A stretch of 64,000 nt of DNA from JANQPX01 sp050633905 (lineage in GTDB: Bacteria > Pseudomonadota > Alphaproteobacteria > Geminicoccales > Geminicoccaceae), in the NCBI GenBank assembly GCA_050633905.1, contig JBOEHJ010000013.1, positions 62,001 to 126,000 on the forward strand, written 5' to 3'. Shown piece after piece: positions 1 through 6,790 of the stretch. The notes under the pieces were generated by a model. The model was given only the letters and a program-made list of their open reading frames with translations. It searched no databases and was not told the origin of the DNA. Both the position numbers and the translations under genes were made by a program. How positions within the stretch are numbered: position 1 is the first letter of the stretch; the number at the start of each line of letters is the position of its first letter.

Positions 1-112
1 CGAAAAATTCGGTTATGGCCGCGTGCTGACCATCGATGGTAATAAGCTCGAAATTGCGTTTGACAAAGCGGGTACGAAAAAGGTCATCGATAGCTTCGTG
101 ACCCCCGCTTGA
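1..112 (+). CDS. 3' end of a UvrD/PcrA-type DNA helicase
   Basis: The window opens inside a reading frame (codons from base 2) that ends at TGA 110-112. The 36 visible residues include KFGYGRVL and end KKVIDSFVTPA. A Gly-rich turn followed by a short beta-strand core (xFGxGxVxxxxGxKLxIxFxxxGxKxVxxxFVxP) is the usual last segment of UvrD/PcrA superfamily 1 helicases, the Tudor-like C-terminal domain. The ATPase motifs lie outside the window, so the paralogue (UvrD, PcrA or AddA-like) cannot be decided. In many alphaproteobacteria a uvrD-like gene sits next to prmA, which supports the call. A small GTGGT-gcg-ACCAC hairpin follows the stop. Confidence 0.75.
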   Translation, partial: EKFGYGRVLTIDGNKLEIAFDKAGTKKVIDSFVTPA

Positions 113-263
113 GTGGTGCGACCACAGCGGTTGGTATGACCAAATCAGTTCCTAAGGCTAGATTGAAACTTTACCTGTGAGGAGAACAACGCTTGGCGTT
201 CAGGCCCAACGGCAAAGTGTCGTATGAAACAAATGGTGGGGTCACAAATCCGGATAAGGGCTT

Positions 264-1157
264 GTGATCCAGTTTTGGCAAAGTAGCTTCGTCGTTCCAG
301 CTGATGCCGTTCAATCCTTCCTGGACGCAACCGAGCTGGAGACGCTGAGCGTCGCCGTGTTCGAGATCGACAGTGCTGAGAATGGCGATGGTCAGCATTG
401 GCGGGTCGAGATGTTGCATCGGGAGGAGCCGGACAAGGCCGATCTCGCCATGCTGCTGGAACCGATCGCGATCCGGGCCAAGGTTAAACGCCTCCAGATC
501 GATGTGGCGAAGCTGCAGGATGAGAATTGGGTGGAGCGTGTGCAGAACGCATTCGAGCCGTTCGAGATCGGGCGTTTTTGGATCCATGGCAGCCATATCG
601 AGCAAGCGCCGCCTGCCGGGTTGGTTCCCATCCAGCTCGATGCCGGGCTGGCGTTCGGCTCAGGGGAGCATCCGACGACCGAAGGCTGCCTTCGGGCCGT
701 GGATGATATTGCGCGGGGACGACGCTTTTCCCGGGTGTTGGATATGGGATGCGGTGCCGGTCTCCTGGCGATCGCCGCCGCCAAATGCTGGCCAGCACAA
801 TGCCTGGCTGTGGACAATGATGAGGTGGCCGTCGATGTCGCTCGTGAAAATGCACGGATCAATCGCATCAGTGATCGGTTCACGGGCCTGGTGAGCGAGG
901 GGTATGCTCATCCGAGGATCCGGGCGCGAGGGCCTTATGATCTCATTCTTTCCAACATTTTGGCCAATCCGTTATGCGAGATGGCGAAGGATTTGGCAGG
1001 CCATCTAGCACCGGGTGGTATCGCCGTTCTTGCTGGGCTTTTGGATCGGCAGGTGCCAGAAGTTCTGGCCAGTCATCAGGCCTACGGGGTCTTTATTCGT
1101 CGTAAGATTAGGATCAAGCCCTGGACAATATTGGTTATGTCCCGCAAAAAGATGTGA
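264..1157 (+). CDS. prmA: Ribosomal protein L11 methyltransferase PrmA
   Basis: SAM-dependent enzyme that trimethylates ribosomal protein L11 in the cytoplasm. The 297 residues match the family length. The N-terminal third has the acidic L11-recognition region with the conserved NWVERV segment. The C-terminal Rossmann domain shows motif I as LDMGCGAGLLAIAA, an acidic motif II (AVDND), and the substrate-site motif ILSNILANPL, close to the N-I-L-A-x-P-L signature of PrmA. The start is GTG 264, with a purine-rich AAGGG just upstream. The gene is downstream of the helicase end and probably in the same transcription unit. Function is inferred from motif conservation and is very likely right. Confidence 0.93.
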   Translation: MIQFWQSSFVVPADAVQSFLDATELETLSVAVFEIDSAENGDGQHWRVEMLHREEPDKADLAMLLEPIAIRAKVKRLQIDVAKLQDENWVERVQNAFEPFEIGRFWIHGSHIEQAPPAGLVPIQLDAGLAFGSGEHPTTEGCLRAVDDIARGRRFSRVLDMGCGAGLLAIAAAKCWPAQCLAVDNDEVAVDVARENARINRISDRFTGLVSEGYAHPRIRARGPYDLILSNILANPLCEMAKDLAGHLAPGGIAVLAGLLDRQVPEVLASHQAYGVFIRRKIRIKPWTILVMSRKKM

Positions 1158-1221
1158 AATCAAGCTCAGTTGGTTACTCGATCGCCATCAATAGATCGTC
1201 CCGACAGCGTGAGGCATCATC

Positions 1222-1338
1222 GTGAGTACCTTTGGTATCGTTCTGTTTCTGTTGGTTGTTGCCCTGTACGTCCTCGATCAGAAAGGATGGGCGGGTGCGC
1301 TTTTGTTCATCCTGATTCTGGCCATCGTCGTCGGATAA
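1222..1338 (+). CDS. 38-residue double-hydrophobic small membrane protein
   Basis: A short frame starting GTG 1222 and ending TAA 1336-1338, with GAGG 7 bases upstream of the start. The peptide is almost wholly hydrophobic: a first segment (IVLFLLVVALYVL), a charged turn (DQKGW), then a second segment (ALLFILILAIVVG). This predicts a helical hairpin in the inner membrane with both ends on the same side. It lies 64 bases after prmA on the same strand. I recognise no family. The clean hydrophobic-turn-hydrophobic pattern and the ribosome site argue that it is translated. Confidence 0.55.
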   Translation: MSTFGIVLFLLVVALYVLDQKGWAGALLFILILAIVVG

Positions 1339-1452
1339 GGGTAATCTCTCCGATGTGAGTTCCAGCGGGATATTGGGGCTATGAGGGAGAGCGAACCGGC
1401 GAGAACGTTGTTGATGCGGCGGTTATAACAGCTCCCTCCCTCATGATGACCA

Positions 1453-1788
1453 TCAATCGAAGCAACGCACAAAACGGCTGCCAACGCGGCTCGTCCGTCG
1501 TGGCTCGCAGGCGATGATCGAACCGGTTTCGGGATCAGTGATCCAAAGCGTCTCGCCCGCATTGATCTGATACGACCCTGATCCGCCACGATTGCCGCCA
1601 CCATGGACGGTACCGCGTTTGGTGGCGGAGCCGCGCAGGACAACCGGGCCTTGGGTATCTCGAGATGAACCATCACTGGTAAAGACGGTTAGCTGCGGAC
1701 TGACTTTCACAGCCTCGGCCAGAGCGGCGCCGCTCACGGATGCAAGGCCAATCAAGCTGAACGCAGCGGCTGTAAGAACGAGGCGCAT
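1453..1788 (-). CDS. Small secreted protein, function unknown
   Basis: Encodes 111 residues starting MRLVLTAAAFSLIGLASVSG, a typical Sec signal peptide cleaved near ALA-EA. I chose ATG 1788 because TAGGAG lies 9 bases upstream and the peptide then begins with the basic n-region; an in-frame ATG 11 codons earlier (1821) has no comparable site. The mature part is small, Gly/Ser/Thr-rich in the middle (HGGGNRGGSGSYQ) and has two Cys (IIACEPRR, FVRCFD) that could form a disulfide. No known domain is evident. It is monocistronic and convergent with the prmA side. Confidence 0.6.
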   Translation of the reverse strand: MRLVLTAAAFSLIGLASVSGAALAEAVKVSPQLTVFTSDGSSRDTQGPVVLRGSATKRGTVHGGGNRGGSGSYQINAGETLWITDPETGSIIACEPRRTSRVGSRFVRCFD

Positions 1789-2183
1789 GGCAACAACTCC
1801 TAAGTCGTTATTGTTGTTCATGCTTAATATTTACCATGAATAGTCTCGCCGATCAAAAAGCGTAAAATAGAACCGATGATTTTTTTTGCGCTCAATGCAA
1901 AGAAATCATGGGTTGATTATTTTTTCGACTTCAGGTTATTTTTTGTTAGTCTGTTTGATTACGCTTTAGGTTAGGCTTTATTCTGGGTATTTTTTGGTAT
2001 TACAATTGGTTGGCAGGGTTGCACGGATGGCGCTGACGCTTGGAATTGGATTTGGCGAGGGGCGCCTCGATAGATCCCCTGGATTCCGTAAAACCGGTCG
2101 ATCAGCACGGTCATAGGCAGATACATCAAATGATCGAAAGACCATCAGGAGATGCCGATCAAGCCTTCACCACGGGGATGATG
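1789..2183. other. Intergenic stretch, AT-rich promoter region
   Basis: The segment 1822-2000 is markedly AT-rich with T-runs and should carry the promoter of the minus-strand secreted protein. From 2000 to 2183 GC rises again, but I see no supported gene, RNA or strong hairpin. Confidence 0.5.
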
Positions 2184-2705
2184 TCATGCCTTCCGCAGAT
2201 GCTCTCGATAGGCATAGGAGCGGTCGATATAAGCTTGTGCGCCCAGCTGCATGCGGGCAATATTTTCCGGCGTTACCTCGCGGATGACTTTGGCGGGTGC
2301 ACCGACAGCGAGGGAGTTATCCGGAATTTCCATCCCCTCGGTGACCAGCGCTTTGGCGCCAATCAGACAGTTCTTGCCGACGTTGGCGCCATTGAGCACC
2401 ACGGCATTGATGCCGATCAGGGTGCCGTCGCCTATGGTACATCCATGGACCATCGCCATATGACCGACAGTGACGCGCTCCCCGATGACGAGCGGAAATC
2501 CGGGATCGCTATGCAAGATGGCGCCATCTTGGATATTGGTGCCCTCGCTAATGATGATGGGATCGTTGTCGCCGCGTATGACGGCATGCCACCAGACGCT
2601 GGTTTCCTTGCCGAGTTGGACGTCGCCAATAACCACCGCCGTCGGTGCAATCCAAAAATTGTCGCCATCGGTTTGAACCCTGCGCTCGCCTAGGGCATAA
2701 AGCAT
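2184..2705 (-). CDS. Gamma-class carbonic anhydrase family hexapeptide protein
   Basis: A left-handed beta-helix protein of 173 residues. Hexapeptide periodicity (I-G-D-V-Q-L-G, I-G-D-G-T-L-I-G) runs from about residue 20 to 140, followed by a C-terminal helix. The three zinc-ligand histidines of the YrdA/PaaY/gamma-CA family are present in ILHSDPG and GHMAMVHG. VWWHAVIRGD is the usual family signature, supplying the Arg and Asp/Gln of the inter-subunit salt bridge. Likely a trimeric cytoplasmic zinc enzyme; some relatives are only weakly active, so CO2 hydration is inferred. Start ATG 2705 was chosen over TTG 2717 because GGAG precedes it by 6 bases. It is divergent from the FkbM gene, 32 bases away. 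Confidence 0.9.
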   Translation of the reverse strand: MLYALGERRVQTDGDNFWIAPTAVVIGDVQLGKETSVWWHAVIRGDNDPIIISEGTNIQDGAILHSDPGFPLVIGERVTVGHMAMVHGCTIGDGTLIGINAVVLNGANVGKNCLIGAKALVTEGMEIPDNSLAVGAPAKVIREVTPENIARMQLGAQAYIDRSYAYREHLRKA

Positions 2706-2737
2706 CAATCTCTCCAAATGATCGGACTTCGATTGCC

Positions 2738-3520
2738 ATGAGCATAGCAGAGCTCGCCCCCATCTTCGAAGGGCCTGACAAATGGCCGCGCGCCTACGGC
2801 CTCCTCCGCTCGCTCGTGATTTATTATGGGCAGCCCTGGCGAACAGCGGGGCTGAAGGAGCTTTATCGCCCGTTTATTAGCCCAGGCGACCTTGCTTTCG
2901 ATATCGGTGCCCATGTGGGCAATCGAAGCCGGTGCTGGGCCAATCTCGGCGCTAAGGTTGTCGCGATCGAGCCCCAGGCCGATCTGGCCACCTGGCTGCG
3001 CTATCAGTTCAAGAATAGGGACGAGATCCTGGTGGTTGAAACCGCTCTTGCCGGCGAGCCCGGCCTCGCCTCCATGCATGTCAGCCCGACCAACCCGACG
3101 GTGACGACCCTTTCTGATGATTGGATCGACAATGTCACCAAAACGGACGGCTTCAAGGATGTTGCTTGGCAGGCACCGGTAGAGGTGAAGGTGACCACGC
3201 TTGATCGGCTGATCGACACCCATGGCCTGCCGGTCTTCTGCAAGATCGACGTCGAAGGGTACGAGGCCGAGGTCTTGAAAGGCCTCTCCCAACCGATTAA
3301 GGCTTTATCGATTGAATTTCTGCCGGCCGTGATCGAGGTTGCGCTTGAGGCAGTTGATCTCCTGGAATCGCTTGGCCGTTATCAATACAACGTTTCATTT
3401 GGCGAAGGCATGGCATTCGATAGACCTGATTGGCAATCCGCCGATCAGATGCGTCATTGGTTGACGCAACAACGAGGAGGTCAACGCTCAGGCGATGTCT
3501 ATGCGCGCCTCGAAAGCTGA
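2738..3520 (+). CDS. FkbM-family SAM-dependent methyltransferase
   Basis: 260 residues with a class I methyltransferase fold. Motif I is LAFDIGAHVGNRSRCW near residue 52, the acidic residue ending beta-2 is VVAIEPQ, and the late motif CKIDVEGYEAEVLKGL is the FkbM signature. The family O-methylates sugars or small molecules, often in surface polysaccharide or antibiotic loci; the substrate here is unknown. The frame is open further upstream, but that part would overlap the divergent carbonic anhydrase. ATG 2738 gives a normal N-terminus, although no strong ribosome site is visible. Its 3' end overlaps the next gene by 26 bases, indicating co-translation with the membrane sulfatase-like protein. 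Confidence 0.82.
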   Translation: MSIAELAPIFEGPDKWPRAYGLLRSLVIYYGQPWRTAGLKELYRPFISPGDLAFDIGAHVGNRSRCWANLGAKVVAIEPQADLATWLRYQFKNRDEILVVETALAGEPGLASMHVSPTNPTVTTLSDDWIDNVTKTDGFKDVAWQAPVEVKVTTLDRLIDTHGLPVFCKIDVEGYEAEVLKGLSQPIKALSIEFLPAVIEVALEAVDLLESLGRYQYNVSFGEGMAFDRPDWQSADQMRHWLTQQRGGQRSGDVYARLES

Positions 3521-5288
3521 GTTGACCAGGGCAGCTTTGCCCTGGTGGCAGGATAAAGGTGGGAGCACGTCATTGAAGCGGCTTGCAGGCCGTTTGATAA
3601 AGCCCATCGCCTTGCTCGCAGCCATCCTTTGGCTCTCGATGCTGTGGAACCTGCCGGTCGATCTTCGGGATTTCGATGCGGAAGCGGTTTCCACCAATTG
3701 GCCAGCCCTCCTGCTGCCCACCCTTGGCGCCATCGCCCTGAATGCCAGCTTTATCGATGGTATCGCCGTCGAGATCTTGCTGCTGACACTCGCTATCGCG
3801 TTGATACCATTACTCCGCCAAGGCCGCATTGCCGTCGGCATGCGTCATGGCGTTGCTTTGCTGACGCTTTTGCTGGTGGTGTTGTGCCTGACCGATCTCG
3901 GCGTGCGCATGGTGCTGGGCCGGCCGTTTGCCCTGCTGCTGGATCTCAGCATCTACGCCAATGTGTTCGACCTGCAAAAGGGATCGTTCAAAGGGATCAC
4001 CGGCTGGTTTCTCACCGCCGCCCAATTGGCGTTTTGCGCGTCCATCTATGTCGTTTCGCTCAAAGCCGTCGGTGTGATCCAGCGCGTTACCTTAGGAAAA
4101 CGCTATCGCCCGCTGATCCTGGTGATCACGGCCGGCCTGACGTTTTCCTATATCGGCGCCAAATGGATGCCGGAAAGCCGGATTGCCAAGGCCCATGATC
4201 GCTTGATCCATGCAAGAGCGAGCACCACCGTCTGGAAGCAGATCGAGCGCAGCTGGACGATGATGGTCGCTTTGCAAAAATTCGAGGAGGCGGTCGAGGT
4301 CGATCAGTTCCCGGATTTGCCGGAAAGTCAGCTGCTATCGAAACTCGACGGTGTCGATGTGTTGCTGGCATTTTTCGAATCCTATGGCCGAAGCGCTCTC
4401 AACCAGGCGCGTTTTCAGCAATACAGCCTGCCGGCGCTGGATCGCTTCAGCGAGCGGCTCGCGGACAAGGGCCTGGTCAGTGCATCAGCCTATCTAACCT
4501 CGCCAACCATGGGCGGGCAGTCCTGGCTTGCCCATAGCACCCTGGAAAGTGGGCTTTGGCTTGCCCATCAAAGCTATTACAACGCGCTGATGGCCACCGA
4601 CCGCTTGACCCTCACCAAGGCGTTTGCCAAGCGCGGCCACAAGACCGTGGCGATGAAACCTGCGATCATTATGCCCTGGCCGGAGGGCGCTCATTTTGGA
4701 TTCGATCAGATCTACGCTGCCGTCGATATGGGCTATGCAGGCGAGCCCTATAATTGGGTTACCATGCCGGACCAATACACGTTTTCGGCCTTCGAGCAGT
4801 TTGAGCGATCGGCCGCCGAGCGCGATCAATCGGTGTTCGTCGAATTTTCGCTGATCAGCAGCCACGCACCCTGGACCCATATTCCGCCGGTGGTCGAGGA
4901 CTGGTCCTCGATCGGCAATGGCGAGATTTTTTCAAAATGGGCCAAGATCGGCGACCCGCCCCATGTCGTCTGGGCCGATCCCGACCGCGTGCGTGAACAA
5001 TACGCGAAATCGATCCGCTACGTGCTCGACATGCTCGCCTCCTATACATCCGAATATGTCGATGAGAAGAGCTTGTTGATCATTGTAGGCGATCATCAGC
5101 CAGCACCGCTGGTAACCGGCGAAGGCGTAACGCGCGACGTGCCCATCCACGTCATCGCAGGCGATCCCTCGTTGATCGAGCCTTTCAAGGAATGGGGCTT
5201 TGTTCCAGGCCTACACCCCGATGAGAAAGCCCCCGTCCAGCGCATGGACGCCTTTCGTGACTGGTTCCTAGACGCCTACAGCAACTGA
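3495..5288 (+). CDS. Membrane-anchored sulfatase/phosphoethanolamine-transferase-like protein
   Basis: 597 residues. About six to seven hydrophobic segments fill residues 30-225 (e.g. ALLTLLLVVLCLTDLG, LILVITAGLTFSYIGA), followed by an alkaline-phosphatase-superfamily domain. Visible metal-site elements are VLLAFFESYGRSAL (first metal acidic residue), the MGGQSWLAHSTLESG segment where the nucleophile helix should lie, and LLIIVGDHQPAPLV (Asp-His pair) near residue 530. This is the architecture of LtaS/EptA/OpgB-like enzymes that move phospho-alcohol groups onto glycans or lipids in the periplasm. The reaction here is not known. The overlap with the upstream FkbM methyltransferase suggests a joint role in envelope glycan decoration. 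Confidence 0.75.
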   Translation: MSMRASKAELTRAALPWWQDKGGSTSLKRLAGRLIKPIALLAAILWLSMLWNLPVDLRDFDAEAVSTNWPALLLPTLGAIALNASFIDGIAVEILLLTLAIALIPLLRQGRIAVGMRHGVALLTLLLVVLCLTDLGVRMVLGRPFALLLDLSIYANVFDLQKGSFKGITGWFLTAAQLAFCASIYVVSLKAVGVIQRVTLGKRYRPLILVITAGLTFSYIGAKWMPESRIAKAHDRLIHARASTTVWKQIERSWTMMVALQKFEEAVEVDQFPDLPESQLLSKLDGVDVLLAFFESYGRSALNQARFQQYSLPALDRFSERLADKGLVSASAYLTSPTMGGQSWLAHSTLESGLWLAHQSYYNALMATDRLTLTKAFAKRGHKTVAMKPAIIMPWPEGAHFGFDQIYAAVDMGYAGEPYNWVTMPDQYTFSAFEQFERSAAERDQSVFVEFSLISSHAPWTHIPPVVEDWSSIGNGEIFSKWAKIGDPPHVVWADPDRVREQYAKSIRYVLDMLASYTSEYVDEKSLLIIVGDHQPAPLVTGEGVTRDVPIHVIAGDPSLIEPFKEWGFVPGLHPDEKAPVQRMDAFRDWFLDAYSN

Positions 5289-5399
5289 CCGCACCGCGGT
5301 AAGGGGGGACTTGGGCTTCGTTAGATTGCCGGACGGTCGAACACGTCCCAAATAGTAAGACAGCCGTTGGATCCGTACCTAGGGTGGGAGGAGAAGTTG

Positions 5400-6224
5400 A
5401 TGTGCTGGTTTGACTTTTTGGGACATAGGTTCTCTGGCCGCCATTTTCTGGCCATCCTCCTTCTTCTTGTCGGGCCTGCCGCTGCCAGTGGCCAGTGTTT
5501 GCCGATGGTGCAAAAGGAACCTCGGGTGATTCCGGCGGCTTTGCCGGAGCCTGGCGATGTGCGTCTGACCTATCTCGGTCATTCCAGCTTTTTGATTGAG
5601 AGTGCGGGTGGGGCGACGGCGGTCACGGACTATAATGGTGTTCATCGAGCCCCCTTTGTGCCCGACATCGTGACCATGAACAACGCGCATAGCACCCATT
5701 ACAGTGATGTGATCGAGCCTGGCGTGAAACATGTGCTGAAGGGCTGGGGAGAGGGAGATAGCGGTTTTGTCGAGCATGACCTTCGCTTCGAGGACATGCA
5801 TATCCGCAACATCCCGACCAATGTCCGGGACTTCGGCGGGCCGCGCTATAATGGGAATTCGATCTTCGTGTTCGAGCTTGCTGATCTCTGCATCGCGCAT
5901 CTCGGCCATCTGCATCACACGCTTTCCGATCAGCATCTGGGCGAGCTTGGGCTGATCGATATTCTTTTGGTGCCTATCGATGGTGTCTACACCATCCCCC
6001 AAGCCCTGATGGTCAAGGTGATCAACCAGATCGGTGCGGCGGTGATTATCCCGATGCACTATTTTTCAAGACAGGGTGCGGAACGCTTTGCGCAGTTGAT
6101 GCAGGGGCGCTACGAGGCGGTGTACAGCGACACGCCAACCATCGTCGTCTCTAGATTACGCATGCCCTACAAGAAGCTCGTCGTTCTGCCGAGTAATGGA
6201 CCGTCTTTCGACGAAGTCGACTAG
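5400..6224 (+). CDS. Exported metallo-beta-lactamase-fold protein
   Basis: 274 residues starting at ATG 5400, which has GGGAGGAG 7 bases upstream. An N-terminal hydrophobic stretch (FLAILLLLVGPAAASG) is probably a signal peptide. The body resembles UlaG-type MBL-fold proteins: LTYLGHSSFLIE, then TDYNGVHRAPFVPDIVTMNN with AHSTHYSD where the family has HxHxDH, so the usual Asp-His pair is altered to His-Tyr. Later metal-type histidines appear in HLGHLHHT and IIPMHYF. A periplasmic metallohydrolase is likely; the substrate is unknown. Its 3' end overlaps the end of soxG tail to tail by 4 bases. Confidence 0.72.
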   Translation: MCWFDFLGHRFSGRHFLAILLLLVGPAAASGQCLPMVQKEPRVIPAALPEPGDVRLTYLGHSSFLIESAGGATAVTDYNGVHRAPFVPDIVTMNNAHSTHYSDVIEPGVKHVLKGWGEGDSGFVEHDLRFEDMHIRNIPTNVRDFGGPRYNGNSIFVFELADLCIAHLGHLHHTLSDQHLGELGLIDILLVPIDGVYTIPQALMVKVINQIGAAVIIPMHYFSRQGAERFAQLMQGRYEAVYSDTPTIVVSRLRMPYKKLVVLPSNGPSFDEVD

Positions 6225-6790
6225 GCAACGTTCTGCAGCGAGGTTTTGACGGCGTGCAGATAGGATTTGGCTGATGACGAGGCCGACAACAGTAGAAAAG
6301 AGTGGTCGCCGTCCCGGCAGACGAAAGCACCCATATGCTCCATCGTAGTGCGAGCGACCTGGCCCTCGGGAAAGACGGTGTCATGGAGATCGATCGGACA
6401 GATCCGCTCCAATGCCGAGCCTGCCAGGTCGCCTTCGAGACGAAGGACCACCCAGTTGTCGGATTGCAGCGTGACATAAGCCTTGTCGTTCAGTTTTTTG
6501 GCGACGTCCGAGGCGGCGTTTGGGCTTGGATCCTCGAAAATGGCGAAAAGCTGATCACGTGCGGTCCAGAGAAAGCGGATTTTGCTGTCATGCGACAGGA
6601 CCGATTGTCCGGGCGCCGGCATGGTCGTGCCATAGGCCTCGGCAAGCGCTGCACCCAAGGCCGCCTCGCCACCAAGGGGGATGGCGATCGAGACGATCGC
6701 GAGGTTGGCCAATTCGGTAAGGGCCGTGGCACCGATGGTCTCGTCAAAGCCACCAAGCGGCGGTTCGGCCTCAAGCGTGAGATCAAGCAC
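6221..6790 (-). CDS. soxG: Sarcosine oxidase gamma subunit SoxG
   Basis: 189 residues, the usual size for the gamma subunit of heterotetrameric sarcosine oxidase, which packs against the alpha subunit. Family features are the central DNWVVLRLEGDLAGSALERICPIDL and the C-terminal GAFVCRDGDHSFLLLSAS. Sequence conservation of SoxG is low, so position counts: it starts with GTG 6790 overlapping the soxA stop by 8 bases and is the last gene of the soxB-D-A-G order typical of Proteobacteria. It acts in the cytoplasm in oxidative demethylation of sarcosine to glycine. Confidence 0.9.
   Translation of the reverse strand: MLDLTLEAEPPLGGFDETIGATALTELANLAIVSIAIPLGGEAALGAALAEAYGTTMPAPGQSVLSHDSKIRFLWTARDQLFAIFEDPSPNAASDVAKKLNDKAYVTLQSDNWVVLRLEGDLAGSALERICPIDLHDTVFPEGQVARTTMEHMGAFVCRDGDHSFLLLSASSSAKSYLHAVKTSLQNVA

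Noticed and set aside
2040..2693. Plus-strand frame of 217 codons
   Set aside because: Antisense shadow of the gamma-carbonic anhydrase gene, whose motifs are clear on the other strand.
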